In this document: piece by piece, positions 37,006 to 46,689 of the stretch | Numbering within the stretch: position 1 is the first letter of the stretch | Layout: each line of letters starts with the position of its first letter | Origin: Rhodocyclaceae bacterium | GTDB lineage: Bacteria > Pseudomonadota > Gammaproteobacteria > Burkholderiales > Rhodocyclaceae | DNA length: 64,000 bases | Assembly: GCA_016718525.1 (NCBI GenBank) | Contig: JADKDD010000002.1 | Span: 1,597,949 to 1,661,948, forward strand | Direction: 5' to 3' | Position numbers and translations under genes: made by a program | The notes under the pieces: model-generated | The model's input: the letters and a program-made list of their open reading frames with translations, nothing else | Database searches by the model: none | What the model was told of the DNA's origin: nothing

Positions 37006-38301
37006 ATGACTGCACTACTGGCACTGATTCGCAAGGACATCCTGTTGTTTTTTGGAGATCGCCGGGCGCTGATTCTGACCATTCTGATGCCGATCGTTTT
37101 GGGTGCATTTTTCGGTTACATATTTGGCGGCTCGCCGAAAGAAGATGCCGGAAAAATCGATGTTGCCTTGGTGATGCAAGATGACAGCACAATTGCAAGA
37201 AATATCGGTGCTGCGCTGAAGAACGATGCGTCACTGAATGTGATTGAGCTAAATGTCGATGATGCCAGGCAAAAGGTCCTAAAAGGCAAACTGAGTGCGG
37301 CGATTGTGATACCAACAGGATTCGGCGATGCCTCGATAAAGGGCCTGTTCGGTGCGGGAGCCAAACCGGAGATCGCGCTGTATTACGACCCTTCCCAGAC
37401 GGCAGTATTGCAAATGACCAAGGGCTTGCTCACACAACATGCCATGCAAGTCGTTACTGCCGAGTTGGCGGGTGGCGAAACCGGCAAGAAGTTTGTTGCG
37501 GACAGCCTTGCTGAGTTGGAAGCCAAGGTTGCCAGCCATTCCGAAAATAAAGCATTGAGAAACGTTCTGAGCAGTGTGAAGGAATTGCAAATCGAGAACA
37601 GCAAGCCGGCATTGTCCGCCTCCGCTCCGGCAGCTAGCGGACTAACGCTCCCCTTCGTTACCAGGGACGAAGCAATGATCTCGGGGCCGGCCAGGTACAA
37701 CGGTTATGCGCACTCGTTCGCCGGTATGAGTGTCCAGTTCATTTTGTTTATGGGTATCGATGCCGGCATCAGCCTGCTCCTGGCACGCCGATTAGGCTTG
37801 TGGAATCGCCTGTTGGCAGCGCCGGTATCACTTTCCAGCATTCTCGCGGCACGGGCGGCATCTTGTACCCTGATCGCGTTCGCGCTGTTGTGCATTATTT
37901 TTATTGTTGCCGGCCTTGTATTCGAGGTCCGGATCACGGGAGATCTGCTGGGCTTTCTTGGGGTTGGCTTGTGCTTTGCCATCATGACCGCCACCTTTGG
38001 TTTATTGATTGCCGCATTTGGCAAGACACCGGAGGCTGCGCGAAGCATGGCAATCTTTGCGACCCTGATCATGGTGATGCTCGGCGGCGCATGGGTACCG
38101 TCGTTCATTTTTCCGCAATGGATGCAAACGGCAACCTTGTTCGTGCCGACACGGTGGGCTGTCGATGGTTTTGATGCGATGACTTGGCGCGGCCTGGGCA
38201 TTGATGTTGCCTTGGAGTCCATGATCGTTCAAATTGCCTTTGCGCTGCTTTTCGGCAGCCTCGCCATCTGGAAGTTCCGTCGTGAGGCCGAGCGCATTTG
38301 A
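37006..38301 (+). CDS. ABC-2 type permease
   Basis: A 431-residue membrane protein with one N-terminal helix (ALILTILMPIVLGAFFGYIF), a large periplasmic domain of about 200 residues and five C-terminal helices. This is the YhhJ/YadH-like ABC2_membrane_3 layout. It partners the upstream ATPase as an exporter of unknown substrate. Confidence 0.9.
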   Translation: MTALLALIRKDILLFFGDRRALILTILMPIVLGAFFGYIFGGSPKEDAGKIDVALVMQDDSTIARNIGAALKNDASLNVIELNVDDARQKVLKGKLSAAIVIPTGFGDASIKGLFGAGAKPEIALYYDPSQTAVLQMTKGLLTQHAMQVVTAELAGGETGKKFVADSLAELEAKVASHSENKALRNVLSSVKELQIENSKPALSASAPAASGLTLPFVTRDEAMISGPARYNGYAHSFAGMSVQFILFMGIDAGISLLLARRLGLWNRLLAAPVSLSSILAARAASCTLIAFALLCIIFIVAGLVFEVRITGDLLGFLGVGLCFAIMTATFGLLIAAFGKTPEAARSMAIFATLIMVMLGGAWVPSFIFPQWMQTATLFVPTRWAVDGFDAMTWRGLGIDVALESMIVQIAFALLFGSLAIWKFRREAERI

Positions 38302-38372
38302 TGGATTTGACCGCGCATTCGCGGCGACAAAATGCGCCCCGATTTATTCCGGCCGGTAGCGCGTCAACCTAA

Positions 38373-38789
38373 ATGAATTGGTCGCCGAGGCTTGAATCTG
38401 TTGTTTTGCGCGCGCGTCGCTATGCCCCATATTTACTTGGCGTAGAAATTTTCGTCACGCTGGTTTTCGCGCTGGTTCCCGTAGATTCTGTTCTCTTGAG
38501 CGTGCATATCTGGGACAAGGCGCAACATTTTTCCGTTTTCGCAGTATTGACGTTGACGGCTTCCTTTGCCTACCCAAACAATCGTCCCGTTGTCTGCGTG
38601 AGTCTGCTGGCTTTTGGATTGCTGATTGAAATCCTGCAAGCAAGTATGACTATTAGCAGATCTGGCGAGGTGCTCGACGTGATCGCCGATGGAATCGGCA
38701 TCGTGATTGGGGGTCTTCTGTATGGTTTGATGCAACGCGTTTTATTACCCGCAATCCCTGACCACAGGCTACCGCCGTCAAAACCGTAA
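38373..38789 (+). CDS. VanZ-like membrane protein
   Basis: A 138-residue protein with four helices. DKAQHFSVFAVLTLTASFAY and EILQASMTISRSGEVLDVIADGIG match the VanZ-like family, whose members in proteobacteria have no established role. It starts 71 bp after the ABC-2 permease. Confidence 0.78.
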   Translation: MNWSPRLESVVLRARRYAPYLLGVEIFVTLVFALVPVDSVLLSVHIWDKAQHFSVFAVLTLTASFAYPNNRPVVCVSLLAFGLLIEILQASMTISRSGEVLDVIADGIGIVIGGLLYGLMQRVLLPAIPDHRLPPSKP

Positions 38790-38828
38790 TGTCGGAAAGC
38801 CCTGCACGATATCACTTTGACAGGACGC

Positions 38829-39575
38829 TTAGATCTTGAGAATGCCGCGTCGAGGGCTGCCTACGCCAAGCGTTTCCGGATGAATCGGCGCACCGGCAGC
38901 AATCAATACTTCGCGCTGACCTGCCGGGGGGACACGGAATATCAGATCTTCGAATGCGTGAAGCCTGACAAAGCTCCAGTGCGCCAATACTCGCGCAACG
39001 AACGCCGCAGTAAGTGGCCACTTTTGTGCATCGATCTTGAATCGAGCAAATTCTGCGTTGCGAAAGAATGTGGCAATTGAAATGTCTGCGATCCCAAAAT
39101 CCGGGAAGATCCACCCGTCTTTGGGTACCTGCTGTTCCAGATAGTCGAGTACATGAGGAATGTCTTGTTCATGAATCTTCTTCAACAAGTCCGCGTCCGG
39201 TGCTTCGTTCCAGACCGCGCGCCGAATCGCCACCTGGTTGTAAAGACCCCAGATCAGTACTTCACCCAACCTCGAATCGGCATACTCCTCAAGCCAGCGT
39301 GCACGGGCGCGGTCGGCAGCGGCTTGCGGTAGCAATGCAGGCAGCGGAAATTGCTGCTCCAGATATTCGCAGATGACCGTTGAATCCGAAATAGTGACAT
39401 CCTCGGTGATTAATACTGGAATACGTCTTAGCGGACTGATGCGGGAGAATTCGTCGTTGCCATAGAAGGGAACGATGGGATCCAACTGGTAAGCCAAACC
39501 CTTGAGTTCCAGGCAGACCAAAACCTTGCGAACGTAAGGTGACAAGTAGGAACCGATGATCCGGATAGATTCCAT
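38829..39575 (-). CDS. Glutathione S-transferase family protein
   Basis: The 248-residue protein has an N-terminal thioredoxin fold (ESIRIIGSYLSPYVRKVLVCLELKG, then RRIPVLITEDVTISDSTVICEYLEQQF) and an all-helical C-terminal domain. ATG 39575 is the family start; the open frame upstream is not coding. It is divergent from ppiD, with a 258-bp shared promoter region in which I see no clear element. Confidence 0.9.
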   Translation of the reverse strand: MESIRIIGSYLSPYVRKVLVCLELKGLAYQLDPIVPFYGNDEFSRISPLRRIPVLITEDVTISDSTVICEYLEQQFPLPALLPQAAADRARARWLEEYADSRLGEVLIWGLYNQVAIRRAVWNEAPDADLLKKIHEQDIPHVLDYLEQQVPKDGWIFPDFGIADISIATFFRNAEFARFKIDAQKWPLTAAFVARVLAHWSFVRLHAFEDLIFRVPPAGQREVLIAAGAPIHPETLGVGSPRRGILKI

Positions 39576-39833
39576 CAGTAAAAGTCCTTGAAGTTGCTGC
39601 GTTGTGAAATTTCTTGTTAGTCTAGCCTCGGCCGGAACATGAAGGCTGGGCAAGCTGCCGAGGTGGGCGAACGTGTAGGTCCTTGCAGTCCTTGCTGCCA
39701 TCAAACGGCAACCGCAGCGGGAATCTATTTGGCCCTCAAGCAAAGCCGAAAACAAATGGCGCTGTGGTATCCTCCCTGCCCCTACGCGCCGCATAGCCGC
39801 GCCATTCAGCCAGTCTTCTATTGAGCCAACTCC

Positions 39834-41759
39834 ATGTTTGAATCCGTTCGCAATAACCCCAGAATTACCCAGGGATTTCTTGCTTTAATTACCTTGCCCT
39901 TTGCATTTTGGGGATTGGAATCCTATGTGCGTGGTGCCGGTAGCACAGCCAACTTCGCGACCGTCGGCAAGAGTACCGTCAGCACGCAGGAGTTCCAGGA
40001 CGCTTTGCGAGAGCAGCAGGCACGGGTCCGCGCCGAACTGGGCGAGCGGGCCGACGCGGCGCTGCTTAACTCATTGCCGGTGCGTCGTGCGGCACTTGAA
40101 GGCCTGATCTCCCGGCGGTTGTTGAACCTGCAGGCAGATGCCGGACATCTGCGGGTAAGTGACGCGGAACTCGCCGCCTATATTGCAGCGGTGCCGGCTC
40201 TGCAAGAGAACGGAAAGTTTTCACCTGAACGATATGCGCTGATGGTCGCCAATCAACGCATGAGCAAAGAAGAGTTCGAGTCGCGGGTGCGACAGGATAT
40301 GGGGCTGCAGCAATTATTGTTGCCCATCGGGGATGCAGCGATGCACTCAAAGACCGGCGCCGACTTGTGGGCCGCCGCCGAGCTTGAGCAACGGGAAGTG
40401 GAGGAAGCTGTCTTCCTGCCGGCAACCTTTGTAAGCAATGTGAAACTCGCCGACGATGCGGTTCAAAAATTCTACGAAACGAACGCCAAGAAGTTTGAAG
40501 TGCCGGAACTGGTGCGGGTCGAGTATCTGATGTTGAGTCGCGATGGCTTGCTGGGGCAAGTGAGTGTTTCCGAAGACGAAATTAAAGCCCGTTACGCCAG
40601 TCAGGAAGGGAAGTATCGGGAGGCGGAAACCCGCCGCGCCAGCCATATTCTGATCAACGTTGCCAAGGACGCAAGTGACGCGGAGGTCAAGGCAGCGCAA
40701 GCAAAAGCGGAAGCGATATTGGCGAAGGTAAGCAAAAAACCAAGTGACTTTTCGATCATTGCCAAAGAGCAGTCTCAAGATACCGGAACCGCTGAACGAG
40801 GCGGGGACCTTGATTGGTTCGGGCGCAACATGATGGTCAAGCCGTTTGAAGATGCGGCATTCAGCTTGAAGGAAAATGAGATTTCAGGTTTGGTCCGTTC
40901 AGATTTCGGCTTTCATATCATCATGTTGACCGGGTTGAGAGCGGCACACATCAAGCCCTTGGATGAAGTCAAGGCACAAATTTCCGCAGAGTTGAAGGCC
41001 GAAGCGGCAGCAAAGAAGTTTGCCGAAGTGTCGGAAGGATTCGGCAACATGGTGTTTGAAGAAGAGCCCGACAGCCTCAAACCCGCTGCTGAAAAGTGGA
41101 AGCTGACGATTCAGCAGAGCCCGCTACTGCCAAAGGCCGTAGACGGCGTCCCTCAGCAGCCTTTGCCACCTCCGTTCGATTCGCCACGACTGGTGGCGGC
41201 GATTTTCAGTGCCGATGCGGTCGAGAAAAAGCGCAATACCGAGGCCATTGAAATTACCTCGGGGCCGCTGAAAGGAGCGCTGGTCTCCGCCCGCGTCATT
41301 GAGCATAAGCCAGCCACCGTACAGCCGCTTGAACAAGTCAAAGAGGCCATCGCACGCCGGTTAACGTTGGAAGAGGCCGCAAAACTCGCTGTGCGGGATG
41401 GCGAAGCCAAGCTGGACAAATTGAACAAGGGTGAAACGCAGGCGATCAGCTGGAGTGCGCCAAGAACCATCGTCCGGGCTGTTCCCGGTGGCATGCCGCC
41501 AGATGCGGTGCGTGCAATCTTCAAAGTTGGCGGCTTCAAACTGCCGGGTTATGCGGGTGCAAGCTTACCGCAGGGCGGTTACGCACTCTATCGCGTCAGC
41601 TCGATCAAGCCTGCGGCAACGGATGACACTCGCCGGGCGACATTGACGCAACAGTACGCTCGTGTCGTTGCAGAGCAGGAATTCAGCGCGTGGATGGAAG
41701 CCATGCGCCTGCGTTACCCGGTAGTCATCAGCAAGAACGCACTAGACGCCAAAGAGTAG
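39834..41759 (+). CDS. ppiD: Periplasmic peptidyl-prolyl isomerase PpiD
   Basis: PpiD is a membrane-anchored chaperone at the Sec translocon exit. The 641-residue protein has one N-terminal helix (GFLALITLPFAFWGLESYV), a SurA-like N domain, a parvulin domain at about 260-370 (ASHILINVAKDASDAEVKAA to DFGFHIIMLTG) and a C-terminal chaperone region. In many relatives it lies directly after lon-hupB-tRNA; here it is 23 kb away. Confidence 0.92.
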   Translation: MFESVRNNPRITQGFLALITLPFAFWGLESYVRGAGSTANFATVGKSTVSTQEFQDALREQQARVRAELGERADAALLNSLPVRRAALEGLISRRLLNLQADAGHLRVSDAELAAYIAAVPALQENGKFSPERYALMVANQRMSKEEFESRVRQDMGLQQLLLPIGDAAMHSKTGADLWAAAELEQREVEEAVFLPATFVSNVKLADDAVQKFYETNAKKFEVPELVRVEYLMLSRDGLLGQVSVSEDEIKARYASQEGKYREAETRRASHILINVAKDASDAEVKAAQAKAEAILAKVSKKPSDFSIIAKEQSQDTGTAERGGDLDWFGRNMMVKPFEDAAFSLKENEISGLVRSDFGFHIIMLTGLRAAHIKPLDEVKAQISAELKAEAAAKKFAEVSEGFGNMVFEEEPDSLKPAAEKWKLTIQQSPLLPKAVDGVPQQPLPPPFDSPRLVAAIFSADAVEKKRNTEAIEITSGPLKGALVSARVIEHKPATVQPLEQVKEAIARRLTLEEAAKLAVRDGEAKLDKLNKGETQAISWSAPRTIVRAVPGGMPPDAVRAIFKVGGFKLPGYAGASLPQGGYALYRVSSIKPAATDDTRRATLTQQYARVVAEQEFSAWMEAMRLRYPVVISKNALDAKE

Positions 41760-41780
41760 GAGCTGCAGAGTTCGGCGGCG

Positions 41781-41800
41781 GGATTGATGATCATCAATCC
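41781..41800. terminator. 20-bp palindrome between convergent ppiD and fabI
   Basis: GGATTGATGA followed by TCATCAATCC is a perfect palindrome, followed by GGTTTTG. It lies between the converging ends of ppiD and fabI, so it may act as a weak terminator in the plus direction. A protein-binding role is also possible. Confidence 0.45.
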
Positions 41801-41866
41801 GGTTTTGCTCGTAAGCCGTACACTGTGACAAGGACGTTGCGCGAACTGCCTGGCGCAATTCAAGGC

Positions 41867-42661
41867 TCAAGGAAGCGGGTCGGAATTCCCAAGTGCCGTG
41901 GTGTTAAATCCACCGTCGACATACATTATTTCGCCGGTTATCCCGCTGGCCCAGTCCGACAACAGGAACACGGCAGCGTTGCCGACCTCGTCAATGGTGA
42001 CGTTACGACGCAAGGGTGCGTGGTGTGAGTTGTAGGCAAGCAACTTGCCGAAATTGCCGACGCCGGCAGCGGCCAGGGTTTTGATCGGACCAGCGGAAAT
42101 TGCATTGGCACGCATGCCATCCGGTCCTAGTGCCACCGCCATATAGCGCACGGCTGCCTCCAGACTGGCCTTCGCCAACCCCATCAGGTTGTAGTTCGGC
42201 ATGGTTCTGACAGCACCGAGATAGCTCATTGCCAACACCGAGCCTTGACGGGCCTTGAGCAAGGGCCGGGCGGCTTTGGTCATTGCCGGAAAGCTGTAGG
42301 ACGAAACATCGTGAGCAATGCGAAATGCATCGCGGCTGATGCCATCAAGAAAATCGCCTTCGAGCGCTTCCCCGGGAGCGAAAGCAATCGAGTGAACCAG
42401 TCCATCAAGTCCATCCCAACGCTGCGCCAAATTCGCGAAAAGTGCGTCAATCTGCGCGTCTTCGGCGACGTCACATGCATACAAATCGGAATGGCCGAAG
42501 TCGCCGATGAGCTTGGCGACACGATCCTTAATACGGTCGTTCTGATACGTGAAGGCCAACTCGGCGCCTTCGCGATGACAGGCCTTTGCAATCCCATAGG
42601 CGATCGAGCGGTTGGACAACAAGCCCGTAATCAGTATGCGTTTCCCGCTAAGCAATCCCAT
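41867..42661 (-). CDS. fabI: Enoyl-ACP reductase FabI
   Basis: FabI performs the last reduction of fatty-acid elongation with NADH. The 264-residue short-chain dehydrogenase has the family start GLLSGKRILITGLLSNRSIAYG and the catalytic YNLMGLAKASLEA (Y and K six residues apart, as in E. coli FabI). It lies 33 bp downstream of the peptide ABC operon and could be cotranscribed with it. Confidence 0.96.
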   Translation of the reverse strand: MGLLSGKRILITGLLSNRSIAYGIAKACHREGAELAFTYQNDRIKDRVAKLIGDFGHSDLYACDVAEDAQIDALFANLAQRWDGLDGLVHSIAFAPGEALEGDFLDGISRDAFRIAHDVSSYSFPAMTKAARPLLKARQGSVLAMSYLGAVRTMPNYNLMGLAKASLEAAVRYMAVALGPDGMRANAISAGPIKTLAAAGVGNFGKLLAYNSHHAPLRRNVTIDEVGNAAVFLLSDWASGITGEIMYVDGGFNTTALGNSDPLP

Positions 42662-42694
42662 TTCCTGTCCTTTTTTCAGCCACTTTAACGCAGT

Positions 42695-44425
42695 TTAATG
42701 CGCATGCCAGCCACGCGGGATGGAGCCCAACAACTTTTTAGTGTAGGCATGTTGCGGATTGCGGTAAATTTCATCGGAGTCGGCGATCTCGACGACTTCA
42801 CCCTGATTCATCACAATGACCTCGTCTGATATGTATTTCACCACCGCGAGGTCGTGAGAAATAAAGATGTAGGACATCTGAAATTCCTCCTGCAGGTCCT
42901 GCAGCATATTCAGCACTTGCGCCTGTACCGAGACATCCAGCGCCGAAACAGACTCGTCGCAAATCAACACATCCGGTTTCATCGACAGCGCACGGGCAAC
43001 CGCAACACGCTGTCGCTGGCCGCCGGAAAATTCATGTGGATACTTTCCGAACGAGGTCGCCGGCATACCAACACGCTCGAGTAATTGGCGAGCAAGCTTC
43101 TCGCGCTCGGCATCATTGGCACCGATGCCGTGAATGCGCATCGGCTCCATCAGAATATCGCCGACAACAAAACGCGGATTGAGCGATGCGTAGGGATTCT
43201 GGAAAATAATCTGGATGCGGCGCTTGAACGGCATCTGCTCTTTCTTGCTCATTTTCAGCAAGTCCTGACCCATGAACAGGACTTCGCCACTGGACGCTTC
43301 GTGCAGGCGCATGATGGTCAATCCAACCGTCGTCTTGCCTGACCCTGATTCACCGACCAGACCAACGGTTTTGCCACGCGGAAGGGTGAACGAGACATCC
43401 TTGACGGCGCGCAGCACGCGTTTGCCGAAGAGGCCCTCGCGTGAAACAAATTCCTTGTTCAAACCCTTTACTTCGAGAACGATTTCATCGTTTGGCGAAA
43501 GGCCGCGAACGGCTTCCTCCTTCGAACTGTCCATGATCGTGCCATCGGCCATAAAGTCGTCGATTACCGCCAGTCTTAAAGGCCGGTGATCGAGCGGAGG
43601 ACGGCACTGAATCAGCGCTTGGGTATAGCGATCCTTGGCCGATTCAAAAATCTGCCGTGTTGTTCCCTCTTCACGTATTTCGCCATGTCGCATAACAATC
43701 ACGCGATCGGCAATTTCACCCACCACTGCCAGATCATGACTGATCCAGAGAACGGCCATCCCGTGTTTTCTGCGCAAGGCGTCGACAAGTTCAATGATTT
43801 GCTTTTGTATCGTCACGTCCAGCGCAGTGGTCGGTTCATCGGCGATCAACAGCTTCGGTTCGCAGGCCATGGCCATGGCAATCATTACCCGCTGTTGCTG
43901 ACCTCCAGAAAGTTCAAACGGGTAACGGTTGATGCGTCGCGAAGGTTCCGGCAAACCGACTTCTTCGAGCAGGGCGATGCTGCGCTCCTGTGCCTGCCGG
44001 GCGCTCAAGCCCATATGCAGCATCAAAATTTCATTGAGTTGATTGCCGATTGACAACACCGGATTCAGCGAACTCATCGGATCCTGAAAGATCATCGAAA
44101 TTTCTTTGCCGCGCAGTTGCCGCATTTCATCGCCGGAAAGCCGCAACAAATCGCGCCCACCGTAGAGCACTTGACTCCTGGGATCGACGGTCGCATTTTC
44201 TTTAGGCAGCAGACCCATGATGGCGAGCGAGCTGACCGATTTACCTGAGCCGGATTCGCCGACGAGTGCCACCGTCTGTTCGCGAGGAATGTCAAACGAC
44301 ACACCTTTCAACGCTTCAAAGTTGGTGTGCTTGTCCATGCGGAAATTGACCCGCAGGTCGCGGACAGACAACAGAGGGGTTGAATTCATTGCGGCACTCG
44401 CTGGATTTTGGGATGTGGTTGTCAT
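42695..44425 (-). CDS. yejF: Fused double ATPase of a peptide ABC transporter (YejF-like)
   Basis: A 576-residue protein with two complete ABC domains, the layout of YejF. Walker A motifs are GESGSGKS (about residue 57) and GESGSGKT (about 355); signatures are LSGGQQQR and FSGGQRQR; Walker B regions are LLIADEPTTALD and VLICDESVSALD. It energises peptide uptake with the two upstream permeases. Its start overlaps the previous gene by ATGA. Confidence 0.9.
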   Translation of the reverse strand: MTTTSQNPASAAMNSTPLLSVRDLRVNFRMDKHTNFEALKGVSFDIPREQTVALVGESGSGKSVSSLAIMGLLPKENATVDPRSQVLYGGRDLLRLSGDEMRQLRGKEISMIFQDPMSSLNPVLSIGNQLNEILMLHMGLSARQAQERSIALLEEVGLPEPSRRINRYPFELSGGQQQRVMIAMAMACEPKLLIADEPTTALDVTIQKQIIELVDALRRKHGMAVLWISHDLAVVGEIADRVIVMRHGEIREEGTTRQIFESAKDRYTQALIQCRPPLDHRPLRLAVIDDFMADGTIMDSSKEEAVRGLSPNDEIVLEVKGLNKEFVSREGLFGKRVLRAVKDVSFTLPRGKTVGLVGESGSGKTTVGLTIMRLHEASSGEVLFMGQDLLKMSKKEQMPFKRRIQIIFQNPYASLNPRFVVGDILMEPMRIHGIGANDAEREKLARQLLERVGMPATSFGKYPHEFSGGQRQRVAVARALSMKPDVLICDESVSALDVSVQAQVLNMLQDLQEEFQMSYIFISHDLAVVKYISDEVIVMNQGEVVEIADSDEIYRNPQHAYTKKLLGSIPRGWHAH

Positions 44426-45609
44426 TTGATCTTGGGATCAAGCGCATCCCGTAACGCATCGGTAAACATGGAAAATGCAGTCACCAGAATTGCCATCGCG
44501 ATGGTTGCCGCGGCAAGCTGCCACCAGTAACCAAGGATCAGCTCATTTTGCGCTTCGCCCAGCATCGAACCCCACGACACCTTGTCCACCGGAACACCAA
44601 ATCCGAGGAACGACAAGATAACCTCCGATTTGATGAAGCCGACCGTATGTACCGACAGTTGAACCAGCGATATGTGGCTGACGTTCGGAAAAATATGGAC
44701 AAACATCCGGCGCGCGTTCGATGCACCAATCGCATCGGCTGCCTGCACGTATTCCCGCGTGCTGTGCTTGATGTATTCCGCCCGCACCAGCCGGTAGATG
44801 CCGGTCCAGCCGGTTAATCCCAGGATCAGGACAATCGTCATGACGCCTTTTTGGTTCAGTACGGCAGCGATTGCGAGTATCAGCAGCAGATAGGGGATGG
44901 CAGTGAAGATGCTGTAGAACCAGTTCAGCAGGTCGTCAATCCAGCCGCCGTAGTAACCGGAAACCGCACCCAGCAGCGTGCCAATCAGCGTTGCTACCAG
45001 CGCTGCCGCAAAACCGACAAAAATTGACGTCTCCGAGCCTTTGATAACCTTCTTGATGACATCGTGGCCCCATTTGTCGGCACCAAACAATAGTGATTCA
45101 GCACGCGACTGTTCAGTGCTCATGCGGGTCGTGGCAAGAATTTCGGCCATTTCCGGACCAATCGGATCAACGACCTTGAGGCCGTCGCCGAGATCGATGT
45201 CATCCTTTGTATCCAAAGCAGTGTTGGCGCTCGGCGATGCCGACGTCCCGCCACCCAACGTAGCTTTGAGTTCGGCGATATCTTCCGCGAGAGGGTCTTT
45301 CACCGTGCCCGGGTACGCATTCACAGCTGCACCGTCATCGTGCTTGGACATCTTGGTGCGGCCGGAAATATCAGGCTTGCCGAAAATCGACGGTGGTGCA
45401 TAACCAACGGCAATTTCATCATTCCAATTTTCGGCGATCAAACCGGTACCGGATGCCAGCGTTAACAGCAGGAATGCGCCGACCACCGCCATCGAAACCA
45501 TTGCGACACGGTCGGCAATCAGGCGCCGCCACGCCAGCGTCCATAAACCAGGTGACGCTTGATACACCGGGGATGCGTTTGATGCTGCATTCATGGTTGT
45601 GGCGCTCAT
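44422..45609 (-). CDS. yejE: Peptide ABC permease (YejE/DppC-like)
   Basis: A 395-residue permease with six helices and the EAA loop RAEYIKHSTREYVQAADAIGAS. Between helix 1 (residues about 35-52) and helix 2 (about 195) is a periplasmic loop of roughly 130 residues, larger than in DppC, with a low-complexity Ala/Ser/Thr stretch. It overlaps the YejB-like gene by ATGA. Confidence 0.88.
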   Translation of the reverse strand: MSATTMNAASNASPVYQASPGLWTLAWRRLIADRVAMVSMAVVGAFLLLTLASGTGLIAENWNDEIAVGYAPPSIFGKPDISGRTKMSKHDDGAAVNAYPGTVKDPLAEDIAELKATLGGGTSASPSANTALDTKDDIDLGDGLKVVDPIGPEMAEILATTRMSTEQSRAESLLFGADKWGHDVIKKVIKGSETSIFVGFAAALVATLIGTLLGAVSGYYGGWIDDLLNWFYSIFTAIPYLLLILAIAAVLNQKGVMTIVLILGLTGWTGIYRLVRAEYIKHSTREYVQAADAIGASNARRMFVHIFPNVSHISLVQLSVHTVGFIKSEVILSFLGFGVPVDKVSWGSMLGEAQNELILGYWWQLAAATIAMAILVTAFSMFTDALRDALDPKIK

Positions 45610-46544
45610 TTGAGTTTCACCCTTGGATCAACCGCCTTGTAGAGCAAATCGGCAAGCAAGTTGGAAATCATGGTTGCCGCCGCCACATAGACGGTAATGG
45701 CCTTGATCACCGGAAAATCGCTACGTTCGACGGCAAGAATGACCTCGCGCCCAATCCCCGGAATGGAGAAAAACCGTTCGATCAAGAAGTGCCCGATCAA
45801 CAGGCTCGGCAGATAGATCATCAGGTTGGTAATAATCGGGATCAAGGCATTTCTGAGCACGTGCTTCAGCATGACCTTGTGTTCCGACAAGCCTTTGGCA
45901 CGTGCAGTGCGAACGTAGTCCTGATTGATTTCATCGAGGATGAAAGTCCGGTAAAGCCGGGTATTGGGCGCAAGACCGACAGCCACACCCAGCAAAATCG
46001 GTAACGCCGAATACTTGAACAGATTCTCGGCAAAACTATCACCCCAGCCCTGCACCGGGAACCAGCTGAACTTGTACGCCAATACGTACTGTCCGACGAT
46101 GATGTAGACCAGCAAGGACACCGACATCGCCATCGTGCACACCACCATGATCGCGCGATCGGTGAGGGAGCCTCGCACGTAGGCGACGGCCAAAGCAATC
46201 AATACGGCGACGATGGTTTCGATAATCAGTATCGGCACCAGGACTGTGAGTGACGGCCCGATACGTGTGGCGATGATGTGCGAGACGGGTTCGTTGGTTG
46301 CCCACGAAACACCAAAGTCACCGGTCAGAATTTGCTTGATGAATATCCATAGCTGTATGTAATAGGGTTGATTTATACCCAACTGAGTGCGGATGTTTTC
46401 AATCTGTTCCTTATTTGAAATCTTGCCGGCCAACAGATAAGCCGGATCACCGCCGACAAAATTGAACAGAAAGAAAACCAGCAATACCACTCCCAACATG
46501 GTCGGGATCATCTGCCATAAACGGCGAAGAATAAAAGCGCTCAT
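45606..46544 (-). CDS. yejB: Peptide ABC permease (YejB/DppB-like)
   Basis: A 312-residue permease with the DppB start (FILRRLWQMIPTMLGVVLLVF), six helices and the EAA loop LDEINQDYVRTARAKGLSEH. It pairs with the YejE-like permease. Confidence 0.9.
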   Translation of the reverse strand: MSAFILRRLWQMIPTMLGVVLLVFFLFNFVGGDPAYLLAGKISNKEQIENIRTQLGINQPYYIQLWIFIKQILTGDFGVSWATNEPVSHIIATRIGPSLTVLVPILIIETIVAVLIALAVAYVRGSLTDRAIMVVCTMAMSVSLLVYIIVGQYVLAYKFSWFPVQGWGDSFAENLFKYSALPILLGVAVGLAPNTRLYRTFILDEINQDYVRTARAKGLSEHKVMLKHVLRNALIPIITNLMIYLPSLLIGHFLIERFFSIPGIGREVILAVERSDFPVIKAITVYVAAATMISNLLADLLYKAVDPRVKLK

Positions 46545-46644
46545 TTGTTCACCTCACCATTTCTCGAGGCCTGCTGAGTTTGCTGGCGCAACAATGCGAC
46601 TGGCGATGACGGCGTGCCCTCTTCGGGGCACCCCCGGCCTATCG

Positions 46645-46670
46645 GCCTCCCGGTCCGATCAGCACCAACT
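46645..46670 (-). repeat. Dispersed GTTGGTGCTG repeat, copy 8 (partial)
   Basis: The core AGTTGGTGCTGA is intact but the right half is divergent. It lies in the 145-bp gap between the YejB-like permease and the second binding protein, next to a GTGCCC/GGGCAC hairpin at 46615-46632. Confidence 0.6.
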
Positions 46671-46689
46671 GGCGAGTTCACGGTGAGGT

